Counted from the stretch's first letter, positions 1 to 8,907 are shown. The stretch: 36,166 nucleotides of DNA from Paracoccaceae bacterium (GCA_947453525.1 CANGHD010000017.1:1-36166); one strand, 5' to 3'. The notes: generated from the sequence alone by a model not told the origin. Made by a program: numbers and translations.

Positions 1-1
1 C

Positions 2-1840
2 CCCCTTCTGATGCTGGCATGGAAAGTCGCCCCCGCCTTGGCCGCCGGCAACACGATCATCCTGAAACCTGCCGAATACACCCCCCTCACCGCCCTCCTC
101 TTCGCCGAAATCTCGCGCGAGGCTGGCCTGCCTAAAGGCGTGCTCAACATCGTCACCGGCGATGGCGAGACCGGTGCGGCGCTGGTCGTCCATCCCGGCC
201 TCGACAAGATCGCCTTCACCGGCTCCACCTCGGTCGGCCGCAAGATCCGTGAGGCCACCGCAGGCTCGGGCAAGGCGCTGACCTTGGAGCTTGGCGGCAA
301 GTCCCCGTATATCGTCTTTGACGACGCCGATCTGGACTCGGCGGTCGAGGGTCTGGTGGATGCAATCTGGTTCAACCAGGGCCAGGTCTGCTGCGCCGGA
401 TCGCGGCTTCTGGTGCAGGAGGGCGTGGCCGACCGCTTCCACGCCAAGCTGAAACGCCGGATGGACGGCCTGCGTCTGGGCGACCCGTTGGACAAATGCA
501 TCGACGTTGGTGCCATCGTCGACCCGGTGCAGCTGCAGACGATCACCAAGCTGGTCGATGCCTGCAAGGATGGCCAAGTCTACCGCGCCGCCACCCCGGT
601 CCCCACCGGCTGCTACTATCCGCCGACCCTGATCACCGGCCTCTCCGCCGCCTCACCCCTGATGCAAGAGGAAATCTTCGGCCCTGTTCTGGTGTCGATG
701 ACCTTCCGCACGCCCTCCGAAGCCGTCGAGCTTGCCAACAACACCCGCTATGGCCTCGCGGCAAGCATCTGGACAGAGAACATCAACCTCGCCCTCGACA
801 TGGCCCCCAAGATCAAGGCGGGGGTGGTCTGGGTCAACGCCACCAACCTCTTCGACGCGGCAGCCGGTTTCGGCGGCGTGCGCGAAAGCGGCTTCGGGCG
901 TGAGGGCGGTTGGGAGGGCCTGCTCGCCTACCTCAAGCCCTCCCGCAAAACCAAACCCCTTGGGCAACTGAAACCCCTTCCAGAGCCCGATGACCTTCAG
1001 GTCGAGGGTCTGGACCGCACCGCCAAACTCTTCATCGGCGGCAAGCAGGCGCGCCCGGACGGCGGCTATTCCCGCGCCGTGGTCTCGCCCAAAGGCAAGC
1101 TGCTCGGCCAGATCGGCCTTGGCAACCGCAAGGACATCCGCAACGCGGTCGAGGCCGCCCATGCCGCCAAAGGCTGGGGCAAGGCCACCGGCCACAACCG
1201 CGCGCAAATCCTGTTCTACATCGCCGAAAACCTTTCGGCCCGCGCCGCCGAATTCGCCAGCCGCCTGAAAGACCTCACCGGCAAACCCGGCGAGGCCGAG
1301 GTCGAGGCGTCCATCCAGCGCCTCTTCACCTATGCCGCCTGGGCCGACAAATACGACGGGACCGCCAAAGCCGTTCCGATGCGCGGCATTGCGATTGCGA
1401 TGAACGAACCCACCGGCGTCATCGGCATAATCTGCCCGGATGAGGCTCCGCTCCTCGGCCTGATCTCCACCATGGCCCCGGCCATCGCCATGGGCAACAC
1501 AACCATCCTGATCCCGTCCGAAGCCGCCCCCCTCGCCGCCACCGACTTCTACCAGATCCTCGAGACCTCGGACTTGCCCGGCGGGGTCGTGAACATCGTC
1601 ACCGGCACCCATGCCGAACTGGCCAAACCCTTGGCCGGGCACATGGATGTCGACGCTGTCTGGTCCTTCTCCTCCACGCCCCTGTCGACCCTTGTCGAGA
1701 AGGAGTCAGCGGCCAACCTCAAGCGCACCTGGGTCAACCACGCCCGCGTCTGCGATTGGTATGGGACCGATGGCTATGGCCGCGAGTTCCTGCGCCACGC
1801 CACCGCGGTCAAGACCGTCTGGGTGCCTTACGGCGAGTGA
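2..1840 (+). CDS. Aldehyde dehydrogenase, ALDH16-like two-domain protein (5' end cut by window)
   Basis: NAD(P)-dependent oxidation of an aldehyde to an acid is inferred. The reading frame is open from base 2, so the first Met at 11 is internal and the N-terminus lies outside the window. The first domain (to about residue 325 of the visible part) carries the general-base Glu in LELGGKSP (codon 287-289) and the catalytic Cys in NQGQVCCAG (codon 389-391). A second ALDH-like domain follows (about 330-609). It keeps the nucleotide-binding half, including VVNIVTG, but where the LELGGK segment should come it runs into NLKRTWVNHARVCDW, so it lacks the catalytic Glu and the NQGQxC block. An active domain followed by a Cys-less pseudo-domain is the ALDH16 architecture, known from bacteria of this family as well as animals. 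The substrate is unknown. In relatives the gene often lies near deoC, which is not visible here. Confidence 0.9.
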   Translation, partial: PLLMLAWKVAPALAAGNTIILKPAEYTPLTALLFAEISREAGLPKGVLNIVTGDGETGAALVVHPGLDKIAFTGSTSVGRKIREATAGSGKALTLELGGKSPYIVFDDADLDSAVEGLVDAIWFNQGQVCCAGSRLLVQEGVADRFHAKLKRRMDGLRLGDPLDKCIDVGAIVDPVQLQTITKLVDACKDGQVYRAATPVPTGCYYPPTLITGLSAASPLMQEEIFGPVLVSMTFRTPSEAVELANNTRYGLAASIWTENINLALDMAPKIKAGVVWVNATNLFDAAAGFGGVRESGFGREGGWEGLLAYLKPSRKTKPLGQLKPLPEPDDLQVEGLDRTAKLFIGGKQARPDGGYSRAVVSPKGKLLGQIGLGNRKDIRNAVEAAHAAKGWGKATGHNRAQILFYIAENLSARAAEFASRLKDLTGKPGEAEVEASIQRLFTYAAWADKYDGTAKAVPMRGIAIAMNEPTGVIGIICPDEAPLLGLISTMAPAIAMGNTTILIPSEAAPLAATDFYQILETSDLPGGVVNIVTGTHAELAKPLAGHMDVDAVWSFSSTPLSTLVEKESAANLKRTWVNHARVCDWYGTDGYGREFLRHATAVKTVWVPYGE

Positions 1841-1902
1841 TCCGCGCTCCCATCATTCCCACCGTCCCCTTGACCAAGGCACAAGGACCCCACGGGAGGG
1901 TG

Positions 1903-2064
1903 ATGAGCGATCAGAAATCCTCCCATGGAGGAGTTCCCCGAAGAATGCCCGGCCCTGTTTCCCATGAGGACGGGGTCGGGCTGGGGGAGGGTGTGAAACT
2001 CTCCAAGCTGCTGGCCAAGGGCGCGCAATGGGCCGCGTTCGCACTGAAGCCTTGCGCCGCATAA
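1903..2064 (+). CDS. Possible small ORF, 53 aa, unrecognised
   Basis: This lies in the 350-bp gap between the ALDH gene and the DUF2125 gene. An ATG at 1903 follows a good ribosome binding site (gggaggg, 1894-1900). A TTGACC hexamer lies at 1870-1875, but no convincing -10 follows. The product would end in a short helical stretch, KLSKLLAKGAQWAAFALK. Codons in the second half match the genome bias, while the first half uses rarer CGA, AGA and GGA codons. I do not recognise the protein. It may be a chance ORF or the remnant of a larger gene. Confidence 0.2.
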   Translation: MSDQKSSHGGVPRRMPGPVSHEDGVGLGEGVKLSKLLAKGAQWAAFALKPCAA

Positions 2065-2128
2065 TTCCTGCAAATCCGCCGCGTCAAATCCCTTGACCGA
2101 ACGTCTGTGGCATTTCAGGATGCACATA

Positions 2129-2176
2129 CTCTTTGCACCGCCCGGCGGGGCGGGGTCTTTCCATTCTCTTTGCACC
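2129..2176 (+). repeat. Short direct repeat in the DUF2125 leader
   Basis: CTCTTTGCACC occurs twice, at 2129-2139 and 2166-2176, 37 bp apart. A GC-rich stretch (cgcccggcggggcgggg) lies between. The second copy ends 14 bp before the chosen start codon and next to the ribosome binding site (aaggacag). The pair could bind a regulator or alter leader folding, but no known motif is recognised. Confidence 0.3.
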
Positions 2177-2190
2177 AAGGACAGTTTGAC

Positions 2191-3708
2191 ATGACACTCC
2201 GCACTCTGGCCGGACCTTCGGCCCTTGTTTTGTTGATGAGTAGCACAGCCCTTATGGCTGACGTGACGCCCGAGCAGGTCTGGCAGAGCTGGCAGGATGG
2301 CATCACCTCCATGGGCAACAAGGTCGCGGCCGAAAGCGCCACGCGCAACGGCGACGTGCTGGAGGTGATCAACATCACCGTCGGAGATGAGGCCAAGGGC
2401 ACGATGATGCTGGACAGGCTTGATTTTCAGGATCTGGGCGATGGCACCGTTGCCGTCCTGCTGAACGACTCTTTCCCGGTGACCTTCAACAAGCCTGCCG
2501 ATCCGGCAAACCCGGCCGCGAAACCGAGCGAGGTCGTGTTCACTTTCGCCGCACCAAAAGCCGAAATCACCGCATCAGGGACACCGGGGGCGATCAACTA
2601 CAAGGCGGACGCACCTTCACTGAAGGTGGTCCTCGACACGCTGGACGGCGCGCCCGCCGCCGACAAGAACGCCGCCTTCGCGCTGGATCTTGAAGGCCTC
2701 GCCAGCACCTATTCCCTGACCGCAGGCGATGTTGCCGTGCTGTCTGAAGACGTAGCCGCCAAGTCGATCTCGCTGATCGCCAAGGGCAAGAACGAGGCGG
2801 ACGGCACCACGGGCGATGTCAAGGTCAGCCTAGCGGATCTGACCACCAAATGGGAGATCAAGGCCCCGAAAGACTTCGACAAGGCCGATCTAACGACCGC
2901 CATGGCAAAGGGATTTTCCGTTTCGGGCTCCTTCGGCTTCGGCGCCACCTCGTTTGACATCAACAGCACCGATGCCGCAGGCACCCCCACCCAAGTTATC
3001 GGCGGGCTCGCCAGCGGCGCGCAGGGCCTGACGCTGGATGGGTCGAAGTTCGATTACTCGAACGACAGCAAGGGGGCCGCCTTCAAGGTCGTCTCGCCGA
3101 CCGTACCGCTGCCCGATGCGTCTTTCACCTACGGCGAAGCCGGGGTGCATCTGGTGATGCCGGTCGCGAAATCCGACACGCCGGCTGATTTCGCCTTCTC
3201 GGTCAACCTCGTCGACCTCGCGCCGTCCGAGGCGATCTGGGGCATGGCCGACTCGACCAATATGCTGAAACATGACCCGGCCACGCTGATCATCGACACC
3301 AAGGGCAAGGCCACGATGACCCGTGACATCTTCGCCGATGCCGCAGCCATCGAAGGCGGCAACAAGGATGCGCCGGGCCTTTTGAACGCGCTGGACCTGA
3401 CCAAGCTCAACTTCAAGGCGCTTGGGGCAGAAATCATCTCGTCGGGTGCCTTCACCTTCGACAATTCGGACATGACCACCTACTCCGGCGTGCCGGCCCC
3501 CACCGGCAAGCTTGATGTCAAGGCCACGGGCGTCAATGCGGTGATCGATACTCTGGTCAAGATGGGGATCGTGCCGCAGGATCAGGCGATGCAATACCGC
3601 ATGATGCTGTCGATGTTCGCCAACACTTCGACCACCGCGGATGAGATGACCTCGTCGCTGGAGTTCAAGGACAAGCATTTCTTCGCCAACGGCCAGCAAC
3701 TGCAATAA
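2191..3708 (+). CDS. DUF2125 domain-containing exported protein
   Basis: A 505-residue protein of unknown function. It begins with a signal peptide: a short charged start, a hydrophobic core (LVLLMSSTALMA) and a probable cleavage site before DVTPEQVWQSW. The mature part is long and beta-rich, with repeated lipid-binding-like strands and no cysteines or catalytic motifs that I can see. The DVTPEQVW start and overall length match the DUF2125 proteins common in Rhodobacteraceae. The frame stays open upstream to 2107, but ATG 2191 is chosen because it follows aaggacag at good spacing and gives a clean signal peptide. It stands alone, with a 350-bp gap before it and a hairpin after it. A periplasmic or outer-membrane role is inferred only. 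Confidence 0.85.
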   Translation: MTLRTLAGPSALVLLMSSTALMADVTPEQVWQSWQDGITSMGNKVAAESATRNGDVLEVINITVGDEAKGTMMLDRLDFQDLGDGTVAVLLNDSFPVTFNKPADPANPAAKPSEVVFTFAAPKAEITASGTPGAINYKADAPSLKVVLDTLDGAPAADKNAAFALDLEGLASTYSLTAGDVAVLSEDVAAKSISLIAKGKNEADGTTGDVKVSLADLTTKWEIKAPKDFDKADLTTAMAKGFSVSGSFGFGATSFDINSTDAAGTPTQVIGGLASGAQGLTLDGSKFDYSNDSKGAAFKVVSPTVPLPDASFTYGEAGVHLVMPVAKSDTPADFAFSVNLVDLAPSEAIWGMADSTNMLKHDPATLIIDTKGKATMTRDIFADAAAIEGGNKDAPGLLNALDLTKLNFKALGAEIISSGAFTFDNSDMTTYSGVPAPTGKLDVKATGVNAVIDTLVKMGIVPQDQAMQYRMMLSMFANTSTTADEMTSSLEFKDKHFFANGQQLQ

Positions 3709-3719
3709 CGCCACGGCAT

Positions 3720-3752
3720 CGGGGACCGTGCCGCAAACCGGCGCGGCCCCCG
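3720..3752 (+). terminator. Hairpin after the DUF2125 gene
   Basis: A GC-rich inverted repeat pairs CGGGGACCGTGCC (3720-3732) with GGCGCGGCCCCCG (3740-3752) across a 7-nt loop, with two imperfect positions. It starts 12 bp past the stop codon. There is no T-tract, so it may be a transcript-end stabiliser rather than a classical intrinsic terminator. The rest of the gap to 3851 shows nothing clear. Confidence 0.4.
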
Positions 3753-3851
3753 ACGTCACGCAGGCTTGCGCCCGCTCTTCCCGAGGCGGACCCGTCTCGA
3801 TCTTGTCTGCGGCCCGGCTTTCCCCCATATCTGCTGCAAAGGGGACCTTTG

Positions 3852-5195
3852 ATGCCGCATGATCTGAACCACCTGACCCAAGCCCTGCTGTCTGCCGCCC
3901 TTGCCGCCGGGGCCGACAGTGCCGATGCCCTTGCCGTGGCGGGGCAATCGCTGTCCATCGACATCCGCCAGGGCAAGCTGGAACAGGCCGAACGCGCCGA
4001 GGGCGTCGAGGTTGGCCTGCGCGTGATGATCGGCCAGCGTCAGGCCTGCGTCTCCGCTTCCGACATCTCGCCCGCCACCTTCGCCCGTCTGGCCGAACGC
4101 GCCGTCGCCATGGCACAGGAAGCGCCCGAGGATGACACGGTGGGCCTCGCCTCGCCCGACCAACTGGCGCAAAGCTGGGATGTCGCAGCGCTTGAAATGG
4201 CTGACCCCGGTGCCGAACCCTCGGCCAAGGCGCTGGAAGACACCGCCCGCCGCGCCGAGGCCGCCGCCTTGGCTTCTGGAGCGATCACGCAGGTCGAAGC
4301 CTCCTCCGCCTATTCCCGCCGCGCCCTGCATCTTGCCACCTCCAACGGCTTTTCCGGTGGCTATGGCCGCACCTCGCATTCCGTCTCGGCTGTGGCCTTC
4401 ACCGGATCGGGCACCGCGATGGAGCGGGACTGGGCCGCCGAGGGCCGCATCTTCGCCGCCGACATGCCCGACCCCGAGGGCATCGGCCAACTGGCCGCCG
4501 AACGCGCCCTGCAACGCGCAGGGTCGGTCAAGCCGCCGACCGGCGCCTATCCGGTGCTGTTTGACGAGCGCATCGCCTCGTCGATCATCGGCCATGTCCT
4601 GATGGCGGTGAACGGCGCCTCCATCGTGCGCGGCACCTCCTGGGCGCGCGACAAGCTGGGGACCCAGATCCTGCCCAAGGGCCTGTCGATCATCGAAGAC
4701 CCGCACCGTCCCCGCATCTCCTCCTCGCGCCCCTTCGACGGCGAGGGCCTGCCGACCCAACGCCGTGCGCTGGTGCAGGACGGCGTGCTGATGGGCTGGA
4801 CGCTCGATCTCGCCAATGCCCGCAAGCTTGGCTTGGCATCCACCGGCAATGCCGCACGCGGCACCTCAGCGCCGCCCTCACCCTCGACCACCAACATCGA
4901 CCTGACCCAGGGCAGCGCCAGCCGCGAGGACCTTTTGGCCGCCATGGGCACCGGCCTTCTGGTCACCTCACTGATCGGCTCCACCATCAACCCGACCACC
5001 GGCGACTATTCCCGTGGCGCGTCCGGCTTCTGGGTCGAGAATGGCCAGATCAAATACCCGGTCAACGAATGCACCATCGCCGGTAATCTGCTGGAGATGC
5101 TCATGCGCCTGACCCCCGCCAACGACGCCCGCGCGCATTATTCCACCCGCGTGCCCAGCCTGCTGATCGAAGGGCTCATGCTTGCCGGAGCCTGA
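3852..5195 (+). CDS. pmbA: TldE/PmbA-family metalloprotease-like protein
   Basis: A 447-residue protein of the TldD/TldE family. In E. coli, TldD and TldE form a heterodimeric protease that trims peptides such as microcin B17 precursor and degrades CcdA. TldE/PmbA is the subunit without the zinc site, and no HExxxH motif is seen here, which fits. Recognisable family blocks are ASDISPATFARLAERA near residue 70, GTSWARDKLG in the middle, and the C-terminal run STINPTTGDYSRGASGFW followed by YPVNECTIAGNLLEML. ATG 3852 is preferred over the adjacent in-frame TTG at 3849, with aaagggga upstream. The end overlaps the next gene by 14 bp, so the two are probably co-transcribed and translationally coupled. 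A partner tldD is not in the window. Confidence 0.9.
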   Translation: MPHDLNHLTQALLSAALAAGADSADALAVAGQSLSIDIRQGKLEQAERAEGVEVGLRVMIGQRQACVSASDISPATFARLAERAVAMAQEAPEDDTVGLASPDQLAQSWDVAALEMADPGAEPSAKALEDTARRAEAAALASGAITQVEASSAYSRRALHLATSNGFSGGYGRTSHSVSAVAFTGSGTAMERDWAAEGRIFAADMPDPEGIGQLAAERALQRAGSVKPPTGAYPVLFDERIASSIIGHVLMAVNGASIVRGTSWARDKLGTQILPKGLSIIEDPHRPRISSSRPFDGEGLPTQRRALVQDGVLMGWTLDLANARKLGLASTGNAARGTSAPPSPSTTNIDLTQGSASREDLLAAMGTGLLVTSLIGSTINPTTGDYSRGASGFWVENGQIKYPVNECTIAGNLLEMLMRLTPANDARAHYSTRVPSLLIEGLMLAGA

Positions 5196-5976
5196 CCTTG
5201 ACCTGCTGATTGATGCCGCCAGACTGGCCGGGGCCATCGCCCTGCGCCACTGGCGGCAGTCGCCGCAGGTCTGGGAAAAGCCCGACGGTCAGGGCCCGGT
5301 CTCGGCCGCCGACATCGAGGTGAACGAGGCCTTGGCGGCCTATCTGCGCAGTTTCCGCCCCGACTACGGCTGGCTGTCCGAGGAATCTCAGGACTCGCCC
5401 GCCCGCCTTGCCACCGAAAGCCAGTTCATTCTCGACCCGATCGACGGCACCCGCGCCTTCCTGCAAGGCGACAGCGCGTTTTCCCATGCGCTGGCCGTGG
5501 TGAAGAACGGTCAGGTCACCGCCGGGGTGGTCTACCTGCCCGCGCAAGACAAGCTTTACGCCGCAACCGCCCAAGGCCCCGCCACCCTCAACGGCGTGGA
5601 GATCAAGGCCAGCACCCGGCAAACCTCGATCGACGCCCGCGTTCTGACCGGCAAGGCCACGCTCTCGCCCGAACACTGGCCCGGTGGCGTGCCCCCGATC
5701 AGCCGCCACTTCCGCGCCTCGCTGGCATGGCGGCTCTGTCTGGTGGCCGAGGGCGCCTTTGACGCCACGCTGACCCTGCGCCCCTCGTGGGAGTGGGACA
5801 TCGCGGCAGGCGCGCTGATCGCCACCCGTGCGGGTGCGCGGGTCACAGACCGCACGGGCGCGCCCTTGCGCTTCAACGCCGCCGATCCGCGCAGTGCCGG
5901 GGTGATCGTGGCTCCGCCCGGCCTGCACACCGAACTGATCGCCCGCCTGCTGGCGCCACACCTGACCCAGAATTGA
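5182..5976 (+). CDS. cysQ: Inositol monophosphatase-family phosphatase, CysQ-like (3'(2'),5'-bisphosphate nucleotidase)
   Basis: A 264-residue Mg2+-dependent phosphatase. The metal-binding motifs are present: SEES in the N-terminal third, DPIDGTRAFLQG in the middle and WEWDIAAGALI near the C-terminus. CysQ removes the 3'-phosphate from PAP or PAPS in sulfur assimilation, but inositol phosphatase activity cannot be excluded from sequence alone. The start is a TTG at 5182 inside the end of the pmbA-like gene; no in-frame ATG fits the conserved N-terminus. It is the last gene before a two-way terminator. In many alphaproteobacteria this phosphatase lies directly upstream of the DUF4170-waaA-lpxK group, which here begins about 3 kb further on, past a helicase gene on the other strand. 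Confidence 0.85.
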   Translation: MPEPDLDLLIDAARLAGAIALRHWRQSPQVWEKPDGQGPVSAADIEVNEALAAYLRSFRPDYGWLSEESQDSPARLATESQFILDPIDGTRAFLQGDSAFSHALAVVKNGQVTAGVVYLPAQDKLYAATAQGPATLNGVEIKASTRQTSIDARVLTGKATLSPEHWPGGVPPISRHFRASLAWRLCLVAEGAFDATLTLRPSWEWDIAAGALIATRAGARVTDRTGAPLRFNAADPRSAGVIVAPPGLHTELIARLLAPHLTQN

Positions 5977-6010
5977 AAAAGGGCGCGAAGTGATCCGCGC
6001 CCTTTGTCAG
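5976..6010. terminator. Bidirectional intrinsic terminator between cysQ and the helicase gene
   Basis: A perfect 10-bp stem, AAAGGGCGCG (5978-5987) with CGCGCCCTTT (5996-6005), surrounds an 8-nt loop. The A-run on the left (5976-5980) gives U residues for transcripts on the minus strand, and the T-run on the right does so for plus-strand transcripts. It sits between the converging ends of cysQ and the DEAD-box helicase and probably stops both. Confidence 0.85.
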
Positions 6011-6024
6011 TCTATCTCAGAGCC

Positions 6025-8670
6025 TTACATCTTGGGCTTGCGCGGCGGCACAAAGCGCTTGGACGTGTCGCCAGCATCGCGCGGCGCTGCGGGCTTGGCA
6101 TAGGACTTGGGCGCATCGCTGGCACTGTGCGACTTGAAACCGCCCGAGCGTGCCGGCTTGTCGCCAAAGCTTTTCGCCGCATAGGGCTTGGCCCCGAACG
6201 ACTTGGCCGGACCACCCTCCGAACGCGGCTCATAGCGCGGCTTGTCGCCGGCATAGGGGGCGCGGGCCGGTTTGGCCGCATCGCCCGCCGCATGGCTCTT
6301 GTAACCCGAAGCCCGAGCCGGACCGCCTTCCGCCCCGCCTTGCGACTTGTAACCTGCCGAGCGCGGCTTGAAGCCTTCCTTGTCGCCATAGGGCTTGCGC
6401 TCATAGGGCTTCGCATCGCCCTCGGCACGCTTCACGTAAGGCTTGCGCACGCCATCCGCCGACTTGCCCATATAGGGAGAACGGGCTTCGCGCGGCGCGC
6501 CATCGGTCGGCAGCGGGGTCCAGGTCTTGCGCTCGGGTTCAGCACCCGACCGTTCGGTCTTGGCATAGGCGGGCTTGGCATAGGCTGGCTTGGCCCCGTA
6601 GGCCGGACGATCCGACGCAGGCTTGGAATAGGCGGGCTTTTCGTAGGCCGGACGATCCGAAGCGTGGCGGTCATAGGCCGGCTTTTCATAGGCCGGACGG
6701 TCGCCCGCCGGTTTGTCATAGGTCTTGCGCGGGGCCTTGTCGTAGGACTTGGCCGCGTCGGTCTTCGGATAGCCGGACTTCACCGGACGATCCTCGGTGC
6801 GCTTGGACTTTTCCTCGGCACTCCAGCGCGGCTTGGCTTCGGTCAGATCGGCAACCGGAGCCTCCGGCGCGCCCTCTTCCACCACACGGGCGGGCTTGGC
6901 CGAGACATAGGCGGGCTTTTCAGCGTAAGCCGGTTTTTCGGCGTAGCTGGGCTTTTCGGCATAGGCCGGCTTTTCATAGGCCGGCTTTTCACGGGCGACA
7001 CGCGGCGCACGGGTGGCATATTCGCTTTCCGGCTTGGGCGCACGTTCCGGACGCGTGGTCGAGGTGACACGCGGCTTGTCGAGATCGGCGGGGGCCACGG
7101 CCAGTTTGGTCATCGACAGGTTGGTGTCGATCTCGGTCACGTCATTGAAGCGGCCCGCGAGGGTCGACAGGATCTGCACATAGGTGCGGTCTGTCTGCAC
7201 GCGAATGGCGCCGATGCCGTCCTTGGTGATGCCAGCGGCGTCACAGATCTTCGGCAGAAGCCAGCGCGCTTCGGCGCGGTCCTGATGGCCGACGGGAAGT
7301 TCAAACCAGACCGAAGGCCCGAATTCGGCACGGTCACGCGGCGTGTAGGGTGCGGGCGGCGGCAGATCGGCCGACAACACTTCCGGAGCGGTCCGCCCCT
7401 CGCGCCACATGCGGATGAAGGCCGCGCTGACATTGACCGCGCCATAGGTCTCGACCAGGTTCTGCGCCAGATCGGCCTCTTCGCCCGGATCCTGCGACAG
7501 GGCCGGATGGTCCAGCAGACGCGCATCGTCGCGCTCCTGCACGTCATCCGCCGACGGCGGCTTGACCCATTCGGCGACAACCTTGGCACCTTGCAGCAGA
7601 CGCTGGGCCTTCTTGAACTCGGCCGGGGCGACGATCAGCGCCGAAATGCCCTTCTTGCCCGCCCGGCCGGTCCGGCCCGAACGGTGCAGCAGGGTTTCGG
7701 ACGAGCCCGGCAGATCGGCATGGATCACCAGTTCCAGACCCGGCAAGTCGATGCCCCGGGCGGCCACGTCCGTCGCCACGCACACCCGCGCCCGACCGTC
7801 ACGCAGCGATTGCAGCGCATGGGTCCGTTCGGATTGCGACAATTCCCCCGACAAAGCCACGGCCGACAGGCCCCGGTCGATCAGGCGGGCGAAGAGGTGG
7901 TTCACATTGGCGCGGGTCTTGCAGAAGATGATCGAAGCGCGCGCCTCGTGATAGCGCAGCATGTTGAAGATCGCATGTTCGCGGTCACGCACGGCCACCG
8001 AGATGCCTTGGTATTGGATATCGGCGTGTTGCGCCTTGTCCGACTTCACTTCGATGCGCAGCGCGTTTTGCTGATAGGTCCGCGCCAGCGCCTCGATCTC
8101 TTTCGGCACGGTGGCCGAGAACATCAGCGTCCGGCGTTCCACCGGGCAAGCGCCAAGGATGAAGGCTAGGTCCTCTTCAAAGCCCAGATCGAGCATCTCG
8201 TCCGCTTCATCCAGAACAACGGCGCTGATCTGGTCCAGCTTCAAAGACCCACGCTCGATATGGTCGCGCAACCGGCCCGGCGTGCCGACGACGACGTGAA
8301 CGCCACGGTCCAGCACACGCTTTTCGGTGCGGTAATCCATGCCGCCGACGCAGGTGGCGATCTTGGCGGAGGCGTTTTCATACAGCCACTCGAACTCGCG
8401 CGCCACTTGCAGGGCCAGTTCGCGTGTCGGCGCAATGATCAGGGCCGAAGGCACGTCGGCATAAAGCAGCTGTTCGGCACCGGCCAGCAGTTCCGGCGCA
8501 ATCGCCAGACCGAAGGCCACGGTCTTGCCGGACCCGGTCTGTGCCGAAACCAGCAGGTCGCGACCCACAACGTTTTCGGTCAGCATAGCGTCTTGCACTG
8601 GCGTCAAGGCTTCATAGCCTTTCGACGCCAAAGCCAGCGCCAGGGGCGCCGCAATGGAGATATTGGTCAT
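6025..8670 (-). CDS. DEAD-box RNA helicase with DbpA-type RNA-binding domain and long repetitive tail
   Basis: An ATP-dependent RNA helicase of 881 residues, probably acting in ribosome assembly, RNA decay or cold adaptation (CsdA/DeaD-like). All core motifs are visible: Q motif (TPVQ, 23-26), AQTGSGKT (43-50), PTRELA (81-86), TPGR (130-133), DEAD (154-157), SAT (185-187), ATDVAARGID (299-308) and HRSGRTGRAG (329-338). A DbpA-like RNA-binding domain follows at about 453-520. From residue 530 to the end the protein is low-complexity, rich in K, P, A, Y, S and G, with KPAY and DRPAY repeats. This tail is much longer than in E. coli DeaD. ATG 8670 is chosen over TTG 8682 because MTNISIA starts the conserved region. 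A 292-bp gap separates it from the divergent lipid A operon, so a long 5' leader is possible, as in cold-shock helicases. Confidence 0.93.
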   Translation of the reverse strand: MTNISIAAPLALALASKGYEALTPVQDAMLTENVVGRDLLVSAQTGSGKTVAFGLAIAPELLAGAEQLLYADVPSALIIAPTRELALQVAREFEWLYENASAKIATCVGGMDYRTEKRVLDRGVHVVVGTPGRLRDHIERGSLKLDQISAVVLDEADEMLDLGFEEDLAFILGACPVERRTLMFSATVPKEIEALARTYQQNALRIEVKSDKAQHADIQYQGISVAVRDREHAIFNMLRYHEARASIIFCKTRANVNHLFARLIDRGLSAVALSGELSQSERTHALQSLRDGRARVCVATDVAARGIDLPGLELVIHADLPGSSETLLHRSGRTGRAGKKGISALIVAPAEFKKAQRLLQGAKVVAEWVKPPSADDVQERDDARLLDHPALSQDPGEEADLAQNLVETYGAVNVSAAFIRMWREGRTAPEVLSADLPPPAPYTPRDRAEFGPSVWFELPVGHQDRAEARWLLPKICDAAGITKDGIGAIRVQTDRTYVQILSTLAGRFNDVTEIDTNLSMTKLAVAPADLDKPRVTSTTRPERAPKPESEYATRAPRVAREKPAYEKPAYAEKPSYAEKPAYAEKPAYVSAKPARVVEEGAPEAPVADLTEAKPRWSAEEKSKRTEDRPVKSGYPKTDAAKSYDKAPRKTYDKPAGDRPAYEKPAYDRHASDRPAYEKPAYSKPASDRPAYGAKPAYAKPAYAKTERSGAEPERKTWTPLPTDGAPREARSPYMGKSADGVRKPYVKRAEGDAKPYERKPYGDKEGFKPRSAGYKSQGGAEGGPARASGYKSHAAGDAAKPARAPYAGDKPRYEPRSEGGPAKSFGAKPYAAKSFGDKPARSGGFKSHSASDAPKSYAKPAAPRDAGDTSKRFVPPRKPKM
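6559..6720 (-). repeat. KPAY/DRPAY repeat block 2 in the helicase tail
   Basis: This encodes residues 651-704 of the helicase. Short units such as DRPAYEKPAY, SDRPAYEKPAY and AKPAYAKPAY are repeated, and they are visible in the DNA as recurring ataggc(c/g)gg(a/c) segments. The units vary, so this is an old, drifting coding repeat rather than a perfect tandem array. Confidence 0.8.
6886..6990 (-). repeat. EKPAY repeat block 1 in the helicase tail
   Basis: This encodes residues 561-595 of the helicase. The five- or six-residue unit (A)EKPAY is repeated about five times with small changes (EKPAY, EKPAY, AEKPSY, AEKPAY, AEKPAY). The regular Tyr spacing and alternating charge suggest a disordered, RNA- or self-associating segment. 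Confidence 0.8.
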
Positions 8671-8907
8671 GTCTGTTCCCAAAGAGGGGGGCCTATGGCC
8701 CGTGAAGTACCTGTGACGGCACCTCTATTCCCTATAATGCACCGGCCTCCCCGCCGTCCTGCACCCTGGAACCCTTGGGCCGACCGGCAGGCTCTACAGG
8801 CAAAGATCTGATCTGTATAGTCTGATTCTTCCCCCTGCGGCAGATAGACCGCCTCTCGGTCCCCCGACAGTCACGCCAACCATTTCCGCCCAATGCCGCA
8901 CTGCAGC

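Noticed and set aside
2890-4760. Minus-strand ORFs of 408 and 334 residues
   Set aside because: They overlap the DUF2125 and PmbA genes and are Arg/Gly-rich, with no family features.
6559-6990. CRISPR-like repeats in the helicase region
   Set aside because: The repeats are in frame, short and variable and encode KPAY units, with no spacers of uniform length and no cas genes.
6004-8169. 721-residue ORF on the plus strand opposite the helicase
   Set aside because: It is entirely antisense to a helicase with all conserved motifs. Its Arg/Gly/Leu-rich composition is the mirror of the biased codons and repeat tail.
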